From positions 35,529 through 99,528 of the forward strand of contig FR903579.1 of NCBI GenBank assembly GCA_000438115.1: 64,000 nucleotides of DNA, in the 5' to 3' direction. The translations under genes were made by a program, and so were the position numbers. Below the pieces are notes generated by a model that made no database searches, was not told where the DNA came from, and worked only from the letters and a program-made list of their open reading frames with translations. The DNA is from Prevotella sp. CAG:617 (lineage in GTDB: Bacteria; Bacteroidota; Bacteroidia; Bacteroidales; Bacteroidaceae). Positions 17,801-28,460 of this stretch are shown here, piece by piece. Position 1 is the first letter of the stretch, and every line of letters begins with the position of its first letter.

Positions 17801-19397
17801 GGTTATAGCAAAGACACGTCATAGTATTCCAGGTATATCACTCATTTCTCCCCCACCTCATCATGATATATATTCAATAGAGGATTTGGCGCAACTGATT
17901 TATGATTTAAAGAATATCAATCCTGCAGCTGCAATTAGTGTTAAGTTGGTTGCCGAAAGTGGTGTTGGTACCATTGCTGCTGGTGTGGCTAAAGCCAAGG
18001 CGGACTTAATTGTTATCTCGGGAGCTGAAGGAGGAACGGGAGCTTCTCCCGCATCTTCTATGCGCTTTGCCGGTATTTCACCTGAAATCGGGTTGTCTGA
18101 AACGCAACAGACATTAGTGAAAAATGGTTTGCGTGCTCGAGTGCGTTTACAAACTGATGGTCAAATAAAAACTGGCCATGATGTTATAATCATGGCCATA
18201 CTTGGTGCCGATGAATTTTCATTCGGAACTCTTCCGCTCATTGTGTTAGGATGCGTGATGATGCGGAAATGTAATACAAATACTTGTCCGGTAGGTGTTG
18301 CTACGCAAAATCCGGAACTGCGTAAACGTTTTAGAGGGCGCGCTGAGTATTTGGTTAATTATTTCCGCTTTCTTGCACAGGAAGTACGTGAGTATTTGGC
18401 AGAAATGGGCTTTAAATCTTTTGACGACATTATCGGTCGCACTGATCTCATAATTACTCGTCCTTTTACCACGGATAAACAGCATACCATTAATTTTGAT
18501 AGACTGTTATATCGTGAAGAAGGTGACTTACATTTTGATCACCGTCCATTCCAGATTTTGGAACATGTAAAAGATGAAGAAATTTTGCATGACATTGCTT
18601 CGAGTTTGGAAAGTGGTCAGGAAATTTCTGCCGAATATACCATAAAAAATACGGATCGTGCAGTGGGAACTATGATTTCTGGAAAAATAGCTTCACGTTA
18701 TGGTGAACAAGGATTGCCGGATTCTACCATAAACATTAAATTCAAAGGATCTGCAGGCCAGAGCTTTGGAGCATTTCTTACTTCGGGATTAAATTTCAGG
18801 CTTGAAGGTGAGGCAAACGATTATTTTGGCAAGGGATTAAGTGGAGGTAAGATCTCCATTCTTCCTCCGATGCGTTCGGCATTTAATCCGCAAGAAAATA
18901 TCATTGCCGGCAACACTGGTCTTTATGGTGCCACTTCTGGTGAAATGTATATTAACGGCCAGGTTGGTGAACGATTTGCTGTTAGAAATTCTGGAGCAAT
19001 TGCCGTAATTGAAGGAACCGGTGACCATTGTTGTGAATATATGACTGGTGGACGGGTTGTCGTATTAGGAAAAACCGGGCGTAATTTCGCTGCAGGTATG
19101 AGTGGCGGTATCGCTTATGTTTGGGATCCTGATCATACGTTTGATTACTTTTGCAATATGGAAATGGTTGAATTGAGCCTAGTAGAAGATCGTAGTAGTC
19201 AAAGAGAACTTCATGAGTTACTCCATCAGCATTGGGTTCATACAGGCTCACATATTGCTCGCACAATATTGGATGATTGGAACCATCATATTAGTCAGTT
19301 CATTCAAGTCATTCCGATTGAGTATAAAAAGGTATTGCAGGATGAAAAGAACCGTCAACTCAAAGAACGAATTGACAATCTTTGGAAAGATATTTAA
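14892..19397 (+). CDS. gltB: Glutamate synthase large subunit
   Basis: GltB uses glutamine, 2-oxoglutarate and electrons from GltD to make two glutamates. The 1501 residues contain an N-terminal glutamine amidotransferase with the nucleophile at C24 in YEHDACGVG; the first 23 residues are the usual cleaved propeptide. They also contain a central domain, the FMN-binding synthase domain (KPGEGGQLPG, SGAEGGTGASP), the 3Fe-4S cysteines in CVMMRKCNTNTCPVG, and the C-terminal GXGXG beta-helix region (GNTGLYGATSGE, GGRVVVLGKTGRNF). Full length, with gltD 32 bp downstream. Palindromic repeats upstream may be regulatory. Confidence 0.97.
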   Translation: MIDQANSYMRENGLYNASYEHDACGVGMVVNIKGIKSHQLVDNALLILENMRHRGAEGADKKTGDGAGILLQIPHEFILLQGIPVPEKGTYGTGLVFFPKNFELEQNLEEIFEEEAAALGLNIMSWRKVPTNSNVLGETAQETEPDIKQIFVVSDIPLSQDELERKLYLMRKRIENKGRSYNDFYIVSLSATHIIYKGMLSSLQVRQYFPDLQDQFFTSGLALVHSRFSTNTFPTWSLAQPFRLLAHNGEINTVRGNRAWMKARESVLSSGLLGDIKNITPIIQPNMSDSASLDNVFEFFVMSGLSLPKAMSILVPESFNDLNPISDELKAFYEYYSILMEPWDGPAALLFSDGRYAGGMLDRNGLRPARYVITSDGTMVVASEVGVMKFDDAKVVKKGRLEPGKILLVDTLEGKIYYDGEIKNKLSSEHPYGEWLSTHRIQLETLKSGRKINNDIEDYNIKLHAFGFGQEDIDKTIAPMCVNGSEPVAAMGNDTPLAVFSEEPQIFFNYFRQQFAQVTNPAIDPIREQLVMSLTEYIGTVGSNILTPDASNCKMIRLPHPVLNNTQLDILCNIRYKGFNPIRLPILFEYDKGAEGLKQAIDYLCQKAAESVDRGYNYIILSDRDIDAKHVAIPSLLAVSAVHHHLINVGKRVQTALIVESGEIKEVMHAALLLGYGASAINPYMVFAVISDLVKNRKIQEDYKTAEKNYIKAVCKGFYKIMSKMGISTIRSYRGAQIFESIGLSETLLRTYFGTEISTIGGIGLEQIAKDAIAFHHKAYFPSNEDDTNFLNNKGLFAWRKDGIKHAWNPETISTLQLATRLGSYKKYKEFANLVDHKDNPIFIRDFFDFKRVSHPIDINQVEPVESIVKRFVTGAMSFGALSKEAHEAIALAMNQLGSRSNTGEGGEDSERFHETVNGVSLSSKTKQIASGRFGVTAEYLVNAEEIQIKVAQGAKPGEGGQLPGFKVNEVIAKTRHSIPGISLISPPPHHDIYSIEDLAQLIYDLKNINPAAAISVKLVAESGVGTIAAGVAKAKADLIVISGAEGGTGASPASSMRFAGISPEIGLSETQQTLVKNGLRARVRLQTDGQIKTGHDVIIMAILGADEFSFGTLPLIVLGCVMMRKCNTNTCPVGVATQNPELRKRFRGRAEYLVNYFRFLAQEVREYLAEMGFKSFDDIIGRTDLIITRPFTTDKQHTINFDRLLYREEGDLHFDHRPFQILEHVKDEEILHDIASSLESGQEISAEYTIKNTDRAVGTMISGKIASRYGEQGLPDSTINIKFKGSAGQSFGAFLTSGLNFRLEGEANDYFGKGLSGGKISILPPMRSAFNPQENIIAGNTGLYGATSGEMYINGQVGERFAVRNSGAIAVIEGTGDHCCEYMTGGRVVVLGKTGRNFAAGMSGGIAYVWDPDHTFDYFCNMEMVELSLVEDRSSQRELHELLHQHWVHTGSHIARTILDDWNHHISQFIQVIPIEYKKVLQDEKNRQLKERIDNLWKDI

Positions 19398-19429
19398 TAA
19401 TAGGAATAACAGAAAAACCATATATAATA

Positions 19430-20770
19430 ATGGGAAATCCTAAAGCATTTTTAACGATACCTCGCAAAGAGGCTGGTTATCGAGATGTACAAGACAGAAT
19501 ACACGATTATGGTGAGGTTGAGCAAACTCTTAATTCACGTGATCGTCAGGAGCAGGCTAGTCGTTGTATGGATTGCGGTGTGCCATTTTGCCACTGGGCT
19601 TGTCCGTTGGGTAACAAGATTCCTGAGTGGAATGATGCCCTATACAAGGGAGATTGGGAATTAGCTTATCGCATATTAGAGCAAACCAATGATTTTCCGG
19701 AGTTTACAGGACGCGTTTGTCCTGCCTTATGTGAAAAGAGCTGTGTTCTTAACCTTTCGTGTGGAGAACCCACAACCAATCGTGAAGATGAATGTGCCAT
19801 AGCTGAAAGAGCTTTTATTGAGAGCTACATACATATTTCCGAACCCAAGCGTAACGGCCATCAAGTTGCTGTGATTGGTTCGGGACCTGCCGGACTGGCT
19901 ACTGCTAACCGTCTTAATAAAATGGGTTATTTAGTAACAGTGTTTGAGCAAGAAGAACTTCCTGGTGGTCTTCTTCGTTATGGAATCCCTAATTTCAAAC
20001 TTAATAAGGCAATAATTGATCGCCGTCTTAACATTATGAAAAAAGAGGGAGTAATTTTTTGCTGCAATCAACAGGTTGATATACAGCATCTCCCATCTGG
20101 TTTTGATGCGTATGTTATTGCAACGGGAACTCCTGTTGCTCGAGATCTTGATATTCCCGGGCGAGACTTGAATGGTATTTATTTAGCCCTTGATCTCTTG
20201 TCACAACAGAATAAAGTACTAGCCGGACATTCTTTTTCTGAGGATCAGCGTATTAGTGGTAAGAATAAGCGGGTTTTGGTTATCGGAGGGGGTGATACCG
20301 GTTCGGATTGCATCGGGACAGTACGCCGCCAAGGTTGTTTGGATGTAACGCAGATTGAAATCATGCCCAAGCCTCCTGTAGGAAATAATCCACAAACACC
20401 GTGGCCGCAATGGCCGGTTGTGCTTAAAACCACGTCTTCACATGAAGAAGGTTGCAATCGTCGTTGGTTGCTTAATACGAATCGCTTCATAGGTAAGGAT
20501 GGTTGTGTAACTGGCGCTGAGGTAGAAGAGATAAGTTGGACCGAACCAAAAGACGGAGAACGACCTACCATGATACGTAGTGGAAAAACCGAAATCATCC
20601 CTTGCGATATGGTATTGCTTGCCATGGGATTTATTCGTCCGCAACATCCCCAATTGCCTGAAGGTGTGTTTGTTGCTGGTGATGCGGCTAGTGGTGCCTC
20701 ACTAGTAGTTAAAGCAATGGCTAATGCACATCAAGTTGCGAAAAAGGTTGATGAATATCTAAGCAGATAG
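19430..20770 (+). CDS. gltD: Glutamate synthase small subunit
   Basis: GltD oxidises NADPH via FAD and passes electrons to GltB. I choose ATG 19430 (MGNPKAFLTIP); the in-frame ATG at 19382 falls inside the gltB end. The 446 residues show the N-terminal 4Fe-4S cysteine sets (CMDCGVPFCHWACP and CPALCEKSC), the FAD site VIGSGPAGLATANRL, the NADPH site VLVIGGGDTGSDCIG, and the C-terminal GVFVAGDAASGASLVV. All expected elements are present. The gene ends with the hairpin at 20805-20849. Confidence 0.96.
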   Translation: MGNPKAFLTIPRKEAGYRDVQDRIHDYGEVEQTLNSRDRQEQASRCMDCGVPFCHWACPLGNKIPEWNDALYKGDWELAYRILEQTNDFPEFTGRVCPALCEKSCVLNLSCGEPTTNREDECAIAERAFIESYIHISEPKRNGHQVAVIGSGPAGLATANRLNKMGYLVTVFEQEELPGGLLRYGIPNFKLNKAIIDRRLNIMKKEGVIFCCNQQVDIQHLPSGFDAYVIATGTPVARDLDIPGRDLNGIYLALDLLSQQNKVLAGHSFSEDQRISGKNKRVLVIGGGDTGSDCIGTVRRQGCLDVTQIEIMPKPPVGNNPQTPWPQWPVVLKTTSSHEEGCNRRWLLNTNRFIGKDGCVTGAEVEEISWTEPKDGERPTMIRSGKTEIIPCDMVLLAMGFIRPQHPQLPEGVFVAGDAASGASLVVKAMANAHQVAKKVDEYLSR

Positions 20771-20804
20771 AAAGTTCAATAACGGCTTTGTTATATAAAA
20801 GTTT

Positions 20805-20849
20805 GGTGTCTCTTATAAGTTGTGCTGCTACATTTTTATAAGAGGCACC
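20805..20849 (+). terminator. Terminator of gltBD
   Basis: A 14-bp stem with one G-U type mismatch (20805-20818 with 20836-20849) is followed by a T-rich run. The rest of the 20771-21176 gap shows only short broken frames and no gene I can support. Confidence 0.75.
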
Positions 20850-21100
20850 TAATTTTTTTAGGTCTGTAAGTGAAGTTTGGGGATAAAATAGCAATAGAGA
20901 ATCCTGAATCTATATTGCAGGTAATTGCTATAGTTACTCATTCCTGAGTATATTGGCAGAAGCCAACGATAAATTAGATGGGACATAAAAAGCACAAGGT
21001 GGGATTCATTATTTTGTAAAAGGGACTTTTTATTACTTCTGCTGACAAGGTCATATTAAAATTCATTTTAAGAAGATTTGTCTATACAAGTGCATGATAA

Positions 21101-21149
21101 AAAATAAAGAGCCCTTCTCATTATTCAAATGAGAAGGGCTCTTTATTTT
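21101..21149. terminator. Strong bidirectional terminator after the MFS gene
   Basis: A perfect 21-bp stem (21101-21121 with 21129-21149) with a 7-base loop. A/T tracts at both ends allow termination on either strand. It lies 28 bp past the MFS stop codon. Confidence 0.85.
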
Positions 21150-21176
21150 AATACACAAAAGCGTGTAAAACTAGTT

Positions 21177-22550
21177 TTATTTTTTTATGTTGCTTTCTTC
21201 AAGTCCATAACCCTTTTGAGCATCTTCTTTTTTTAGCATGATGGCAATTCCAATAGCTACTGCTCCGAATGCTGCAAAGATAAGCATTGGCACGGTATAG
21301 TCATACGTGATTCCTTGGGGAGTTGTACTTGTTGAGTAAGTTTCAATAACCCATCCAATAAGTAAAGGAACCATAGAAAGACCAATATTTTGGATATAGA
21401 AGATGATGGCATAGGCTGAACCCAATTGTTTCATTGGAATTATTTTAGGTACTGATGGCCACATTGCGGAAGGAACCAACGAAAATGCAATACCTAATAC
21501 AATCATAACAATAATGGCAAACCACCATACATTAAGAACAGGCATTGCAAAAAGCAGATGAACAATGGTAAGCATTATTGATCCGATCAGCATTAGTGTT
21601 GCTCCTCTACCGATGCGGTCGTAAAGTGAACCGAACACTGGAGTCAGCAAAATTGTGCCGAATGGTAGCATGGCAGGAATAAGACCTGCTAAACCAGGTT
21701 CTACATGGTATTTTGCAATCATCAGTTTTGTGGCAAATTTAAGGAATGGAAAAACACCTGCGTAGAACATGAGACAAAGCAGCGTGATTAACCAGAACCC
21801 CCGATTGGTAAAGATGAGTTTTAAATCTTTAAGTTGAAAGCCTTCTTCTTTATTTTCTTCGACGGCTTCTACTGACTGGTCCAGTTTTTTATCCATTACG
21901 CAGTATACTAAATATGCTAACAGACCAACACAAAGACAAATGGCACCAAAGAGGACGGGAAAAGAAACACTCCCCACAGCTCGTGCCATAGGCAGACTGC
22001 ATCCTAATGCAGCTGCTGTACCGAGACGTGCCATAGCAACTTGTAAGCCCATGGCTAAAGCGACTTCATGTCCCGTGAACCATTTGATAATAACTTTAGA
22101 AACTGTAATTCCTGTAATTTCTGCTCCCATACCGAAGATGGCAAATCCCAAACTCGCCACAATAACTTGCATATGGTAGCCCATAAAAGTTGCTGTGCCA
22201 AAGTCAGAAGCAAGCGCATACCATTTGATAAGAGCTCCACCTAACATTAAAGCGCAACTCATTATACCAGTAAAGCGAATACCGCATTTGTCCAGAATAA
22301 TACCTCCGAAAAAAAGCATTAACAAGAATACGTTAATGTACCCATAAGATCCGGAAAAAAAGCCATATTCTGAACTGGACCATCCCAGCCCACCTTGAGC
22401 CGCGGGAGTTGTGAGCATTACCTCAAGAGAAGACATTACGTCCGTAATGAAGTAACCACACATCATTGTAAATGATACGATGGCTAAAGCAGTCCACCTT
22501 GCAGCTGGGCTGTCACTAAGCTTTTTTTGAATTTTTTGTGTTACTGTCAT
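21177..22550 (-). CDS. Major facilitator superfamily transporter, MFSD1-like
   Basis: A 457-residue polytopic carrier with about twelve transmembrane helices. The segment FFSGSYGYINVFLLMLFFGG followed by ILDKCGIRFTG is reminiscent of the MFSD1 group (lysosomal dipeptide carriers in animals) and differs from sugar porters. A cytoplasmic loop around residues 215-240 is rich in acidic residues. It is 41 bp downstream of a dipeptidyl-peptidase-like gene on the same strand, which supports import of di- or tripeptides. The substrate remains an inference; an OFA-type or other organic anion carrier is an alternative. Confidence 0.8.
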   Translation of the reverse strand: MTVTQKIQKKLSDSPAARWTALAIVSFTMMCGYFITDVMSSLEVMLTTPAAQGGLGWSSSEYGFFSGSYGYINVFLLMLFFGGIILDKCGIRFTGIMSCALMLGGALIKWYALASDFGTATFMGYHMQVIVASLGFAIFGMGAEITGITVSKVIIKWFTGHEVALAMGLQVAMARLGTAAALGCSLPMARAVGSVSFPVLFGAICLCVGLLAYLVYCVMDKKLDQSVEAVEENKEEGFQLKDLKLIFTNRGFWLITLLCLMFYAGVFPFLKFATKLMIAKYHVEPGLAGLIPAMLPFGTILLTPVFGSLYDRIGRGATLMLIGSIMLTIVHLLFAMPVLNVWWFAIIVMIVLGIAFSLVPSAMWPSVPKIIPMKQLGSAYAIIFYIQNIGLSMVPLLIGWVIETYSTSTTPQGITYDYTVPMLIFAAFGAVAIGIAIMLKKEDAQKGYGLEESNIKK

Positions 22551-22591
22551 ATGATTAGTTTTATATGATTACTTTAGTTTGAATTTCACGC

Positions 22592-24757
22592 TTATTTTTT
22601 CAGCCATTTATCCAACCAACGGAAAAATGTTCGTTGCCAGAGTATTGCATTCTGTGGTTGAAGTACCCAGTGATTTTCGTCCGGCAATAATAATAATTGC
22701 GCTGGAATTCCTCGCATACGTGCTGCATTGAAAGCTGATTCAGCTTGAGTATATTCGATACGAAAGTCTTTCTGTCCATGAATGCAAAGTATGGGCGTAT
22801 CCCATTTGTCAACAGAGAGATGAGGTGAATCTGTAAACACAGGTGCTTTTCTGCCTTCTTCTGTCCAAGGTGCGCATCCCATGTCCCAATTAGGGAACCA
22901 CATTTCTTCTGTTTCAACATACTGCTGCTGTGTATTGTAAATACCATCATGAGCAATAAAACATTTGAATCGCTTGTTATGATGACCGGCTAACCAATAT
23001 ACACTGTATCCACCAAAACTGGCACCAACGCATCCCAATCGATTACGGTCAACATATGGTTCTTGACAAATATCGTCAATGGCAGCTAGATAATCTTTCA
23101 TGCAAAGCCCATTATAATCTCCACTGATAGATTCGAGCCATTCCATTCCAAAGCCAGGTAGACCACGACGGTTGGGGGCAATAATAATATATCCTTGAGC
23201 TGCCATAGCCTGGAAATTCCAACGATAGCTCCAAAATTGACTGACAGGTGATTGTGGCCCACCCTCGCAATAAAGCAAAGTCGGGTATTTTTTATTAGGG
23301 TCAAACATCGGCGGATAAATTACCCAGCATAATTCCTTTTTGTTATCAACGGTTTTAACCCAGCGTTCTTTGACTTCACCCATTTTGATTTTGTTATAGA
23401 AATCTCTATTCTCATCAGTTAATTGAATTAACTTATTTCCTGAAGTTGATAGACTATAAATCTCATCAGCTTGACTAATGCTGTGACGTGTGGCGAAAAG
23501 TGTTTTACCATCTGGGCTTATGTCGCATAATGCATAATCACATACGTGATCTGTCAGTTGTTTAACTTTTCCGCTAAAATCGGTCTTATAAATTTGCACA
23601 CGGGCATGCCAACATCCTGTGAAGTAAAGTTCTTTGGAGTTTTTACCCCAAACAAAACCGTCAACTCCGCTTTCAAAATCTTCTGTTACATATGTTTTTT
23701 TCCCGTTGGACAGACGATAAACGCAAAGGCGAGTACGATCGCTTTCATAGCCATCACGAGCCATACTTAACCACGCTATATATTGTCCATCAGGTGAGAA
23801 TTGAGGATTCTGATCATATCCCACATTATAATCTTCTGATTGGTGATTTACCGCTTGCTGAGACAAAGACATGTCTGCCTTGACAGATGGGGCCTGATAA
23901 TTCTCTGGCTTGCAAAGGTTACGAGTATTTTTAGTCGCTATGTCGTATAGGTAGATATCACTATCTGTACTGATTGCATAATCCTTTCCCACTTTTTTGC
24001 GACATGTATATGCTATGAATTTAGAATCGGGGCTCCAAGCTAATTGTTCAATGCCGCCAAATGGTAGCATTGGACATTCATATGGTTCACCAGCCAGTAT
24101 GTCGTAAGCTTGTGTAATCTGATTTTCTGAAAAATCTGCTATAAAAGGGTGTGGAATGCTTTTAACATATTGGTCCCAATGTTTATACATTAGATCATTG
24201 ATAACCATTCCGGTTGCCTTAGGTAAATCTGCATCGTTTGCTTGTATTGAGGATGTTGAGGGGACTTCCATGATAAGTATTACCTTACGCTCATCTGGTG
24301 AAAAAGCGAAACCACTTATATCCTTTGATTCATGTGAAAGCTGCTTACGTTCACTACCATCAGTATTCATAATCCACACTTGGGAAGAACCACTTTCGTT
24401 ACTCAAAAAAGCGATTTTTTCTCCATTCTGTAAAAATTCTGGATTTGTTTCGTTTTTGTCGCTCTGTGTAAGTAATTTTGATTGTTTGGTTTTCAAATCT
24501 ATAAGGTAGAGTACGGTGTGTCCTTTATTTTCTTTTATTGAATAGTAACCGACCGTATATACACCTGTCTTACCGTCGGGAGAAACGACAAGTGATCCCA
24601 CTCTTCCCATAGCCCATAGGGCCTCAGGAGTCAGCTGACTAGTTCCTGCTGGAACTTCATTTTTTAAAATCATTTCTGGAGTTTTTTGTTGTGCGTTAGC
24701 TCCTTGTCCCAGAATTAGGAGACAGATTATTTGCACTATTAACCGTTTGTGAAACAT
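22592..24757 (-). CDS. S9 family peptidase, dipeptidyl-peptidase 5-like
   Basis: A secreted (periplasmic) serine peptidase of 721 residues. It has an N-terminal signal peptide ending around GQGANAQ. A beta-propeller of WD40-like repeats follows (FSPDERKV, WSPDSKFIAYT, FSPDGQYIAWL, ISPDGKTLFATR). The alpha/beta-hydrolase domain carries the nucleophile in GASFGGYS, Asp in GQKDFRIEYTQ and His in DENHWVLQP. The domain order and length resemble DPP5 of Porphyromonas-type bacteria, which removes dipeptides from peptides with hydrophobic P1. It is upstream of an MFS carrier, suggesting that released dipeptides are imported. Confidence 0.88.
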   Translation of the reverse strand: MFHKRLIVQIICLLILGQGANAQQKTPEMILKNEVPAGTSQLTPEALWAMGRVGSLVVSPDGKTGVYTVGYYSIKENKGHTVLYLIDLKTKQSKLLTQSDKNETNPEFLQNGEKIAFLSNESGSSQVWIMNTDGSERKQLSHESKDISGFAFSPDERKVILIMEVPSTSSIQANDADLPKATGMVINDLMYKHWDQYVKSIPHPFIADFSENQITQAYDILAGEPYECPMLPFGGIEQLAWSPDSKFIAYTCRKKVGKDYAISTDSDIYLYDIATKNTRNLCKPENYQAPSVKADMSLSQQAVNHQSEDYNVGYDQNPQFSPDGQYIAWLSMARDGYESDRTRLCVYRLSNGKKTYVTEDFESGVDGFVWGKNSKELYFTGCWHARVQIYKTDFSGKVKQLTDHVCDYALCDISPDGKTLFATRHSISQADEIYSLSTSGNKLIQLTDENRDFYNKIKMGEVKERWVKTVDNKKELCWVIYPPMFDPNKKYPTLLYCEGGPQSPVSQFWSYRWNFQAMAAQGYIIIAPNRRGLPGFGMEWLESISGDYNGLCMKDYLAAIDDICQEPYVDRNRLGCVGASFGGYSVYWLAGHHNKRFKCFIAHDGIYNTQQQYVETEEMWFPNWDMGCAPWTEEGRKAPVFTDSPHLSVDKWDTPILCIHGQKDFRIEYTQAESAFNAARMRGIPAQLLLLPDENHWVLQPQNAILWQRTFFRWLDKWLKK

Positions 24758-24793
24758 AATTTTTTGATTAATCTAAGATTTTTTATGTATAAA

Positions 24794-24840
24794 AACGACT
24801 GCACAATCATTATCATTAAATAATGAGTTGCACAGTCGTT
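24794..24840 (-). terminator. Hairpin between yidC and the S9 peptidase
   Basis: The outer stem AACGACTG pairs with its complement, and an inner TCATTAT stem adds support. A-rich sequence on the left gives a T-run for the minus-strand transcript leaving yidC. Confidence 0.65.
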
Positions 24841-24871
24841 CATTTCTATTTTTATCAGAGTCCTATAATCA

Positions 24872-26719
24872 TTATTTGTTGTTGCGACGTTTCTGCTCTT
24901 CTAAAATTTCTTGCTGGCGCTTTTGCAAAGCTTCCAAACGAGCAGCCATGCCGCTGACTTTACGATTCGGATTGTTTTTGTTTGCCCGATAATTGGCTTC
25001 TAACTTTTCTAAAAGTTTTTTATCGTCAGTTGTTTTGCGCAAATACCACATGCATAAAGCTCCTATGAGCAATGATACGAAGTAGTAATAGTTGAGTCCT
25101 GCAGAATATTTATTGAACATAAAGAAGAAAAATACTGGCATGAGTATCATCATCCATTGCATTACTTTCATTTGTGCAGCTTGTTCCTGTGACATTGTTT
25201 CACGCTGCATGCGCATTGTCATGAGAGAATAAATCAAGTTAGTAGCGCAGAACAACAGACAGAAAAGACTTATATGATTTCCTATAAAAGGTAAGTTCAC
25301 TGACCAGCTGATAATATCATCATAAGTTGAAAGATCATCAGCCCAAAGAAAACTTTGCTGGCGCAGTTCAATTGCATTAGGGACAAAGTTGAACATCGCA
25401 ATCCAGATCGGCATCTGTACGAGCATTGGTAAACATCCTCCCATAGGACTGACTCCGTACATACTGTATAGAGCCATTGTTTCCTGTTGGCGCTTCATTG
25501 CATCCTCTTGATTTGGATATTTACGAGCTATTTCGTCAACTTTTGGTTTAAGAACACGCATCTTGGCACTACTTATATAGCTTCGTTTGCGAGGTACATA
25601 TACAATAATATGTAGTAAAATGGTGATAAGCAACAGAACAATTCCCATTGGCAGACCAAGTTGACTCAGCCAGTCAAATACATAAATTGTAAAGTAACGG
25701 TTGATCCATTTAAAAATCGGCCATCCTAGATATACTAAATTTTCTAATCCTAATTCGCTTCCATCTGAACTATATTTATCCATACTTTGTAAAAGACGGT
25801 ATTGATTAGGACCAAAATAAAATTGCAATGTTATATCTTTTTTGCCTGATGGATCAAACGGAATTTCCATCGTAGCCGTATAATCCTTTAAGAAGCCACT
25901 GCCTTCAGCCTCTTGAGTACTTTTAAAATGCGCATCAGTAAACATGTCATAACCAATTAAGATGGCACTAAAATACTGATTTTTAAAAGCCACCCATCGT
26001 ACAGGCTTTTCTGCATTTTCTTCAGAAGTTTCCGTCTCGCTCATCTTACGGGTTTCATTTCCGTCTTCCATATAGGTAAGCGTGGAATATTGGTTCTCAA
26101 ACATGAATCCTTTTTCCTGCTGAGTTACGCGATCTTTCCATTGTATACCTAAAGTCTTGGCAGAAGGATTTAAATAGGGGTAGATCCCGTTTGATGATAT
26201 ACAGAAATCAACCATATAGTTATCCGGCTTAAGGGAATACTTCATTCTAAAGGCTGTTTTCCCTTTGCTGTCAGATATTTGCATGGTTACAGACGTATCC
26301 GAAATTTGCGTCGGAGTAAAGTAGTAATCCTGTGTATGTAGAAGCTTGTCCTTTCCTCGTAATGTAAAATCAATTGACGCCGTTTTTTCCGAAAAAAGTA
26401 CGACATTTGTTTTTTGTTGATTTTTATATTCCTTCAACTCAACTTTTGAAATTATGCCGCCTTTTGTGGAAACAAAGACTTTGACTTTATTGTTTTGTAA
26501 CGTGATTACATTTGGTCTTCCTTTAAGATGATTTGCAAACAAGTCTGTAGTATCAACATCCTGAATGGTAGGAGTTGCTTGAATATCATGAGCCGGCTGA
26601 TTTTTATTCGTCGGCGCGGTGGTTACATTTTGTTGCGAAGTTTGCTGGCTGGAGTAATAAGAGAATCCAATCAGCACTAATGCCATCAACAAGAAACCAA
26701 CTACTGTATTTTTATCCAT
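24872..26719 (-). CDS. yidC: Membrane protein insertase YidC
   Basis: YidC inserts and folds inner-membrane proteins with or without SecYEG. The 615 residues have an N-terminal transmembrane anchor (about residues 5-22), a periplasmic domain to about residue 340, then the conserved Oxa1-like core with several helices (LGLPMGIVLLLITILLHIIV, and the PMGGCLPMLVQMPIWIAMF loop). The basic C-terminal tail is rich in Lys/Arg (KRQQEILEEQKRRNNK). The length and Gly/Pro pattern match Bacteroidota YidC. It lies 9 bp downstream of pyrG on the same strand. Confidence 0.96.
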   Translation of the reverse strand: MDKNTVVGFLLMALVLIGFSYYSSQQTSQQNVTTAPTNKNQPAHDIQATPTIQDVDTTDLFANHLKGRPNVITLQNNKVKVFVSTKGGIISKVELKEYKNQQKTNVVLFSEKTASIDFTLRGKDKLLHTQDYYFTPTQISDTSVTMQISDSKGKTAFRMKYSLKPDNYMVDFCISSNGIYPYLNPSAKTLGIQWKDRVTQQEKGFMFENQYSTLTYMEDGNETRKMSETETSEENAEKPVRWVAFKNQYFSAILIGYDMFTDAHFKSTQEAEGSGFLKDYTATMEIPFDPSGKKDITLQFYFGPNQYRLLQSMDKYSSDGSELGLENLVYLGWPIFKWINRYFTIYVFDWLSQLGLPMGIVLLLITILLHIIVYVPRKRSYISSAKMRVLKPKVDEIARKYPNQEDAMKRQQETMALYSMYGVSPMGGCLPMLVQMPIWIAMFNFVPNAIELRQQSFLWADDLSTYDDIISWSVNLPFIGNHISLFCLLFCATNLIYSLMTMRMQRETMSQEQAAQMKVMQWMMILMPVFFFFMFNKYSAGLNYYYFVSLLIGALCMWYLRKTTDDKKLLEKLEANYRANKNNPNRKVSGMAARLEALQKRQQEILEEQKRRNNK

Positions 26720-26728
26720 TGTTAGGTC

Positions 26729-28345
<1,617 letters not shown>

Positions 28346-28380
28346 TTATTTTATGTACGTGATAACCTATTTTAAGTAGG

Positions 28381-28388
28381 CAAAGGTA
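28381..28388 (-). promoter_or_regulatory. -7 element for pyrG-yidC
   Basis: Minus strand reads TACCTTTG, matching TAnnTTTG. The spacing to a TTTG at -33 is not clear. Confidence 0.6.
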
Positions 28389-28428
28389 CAAAAAAAAGCG
28401 TTTACTTTTCGCTCTCAAAAAAATATTT

Positions 28429-28436
28429 TACCTTTG
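28429..28436 (+). promoter_or_regulatory. -7 element for the DUF3078 gene
   Basis: TACCTTTG again, on the opposite strand, with TTTT about 19-20 bp upstream. The two boxes are arranged as an inverted pair about 40 bp apart. Confidence 0.55.
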
Positions 28437-28460
28437 CAAAGTAACATTATTATGTAAAGC

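Noticed and set aside
20850..21100. Short frames in the gap between gltD and the MFS gene
   Set aside because: Frames are under 30 codons, unlinked and without recognisable motifs.
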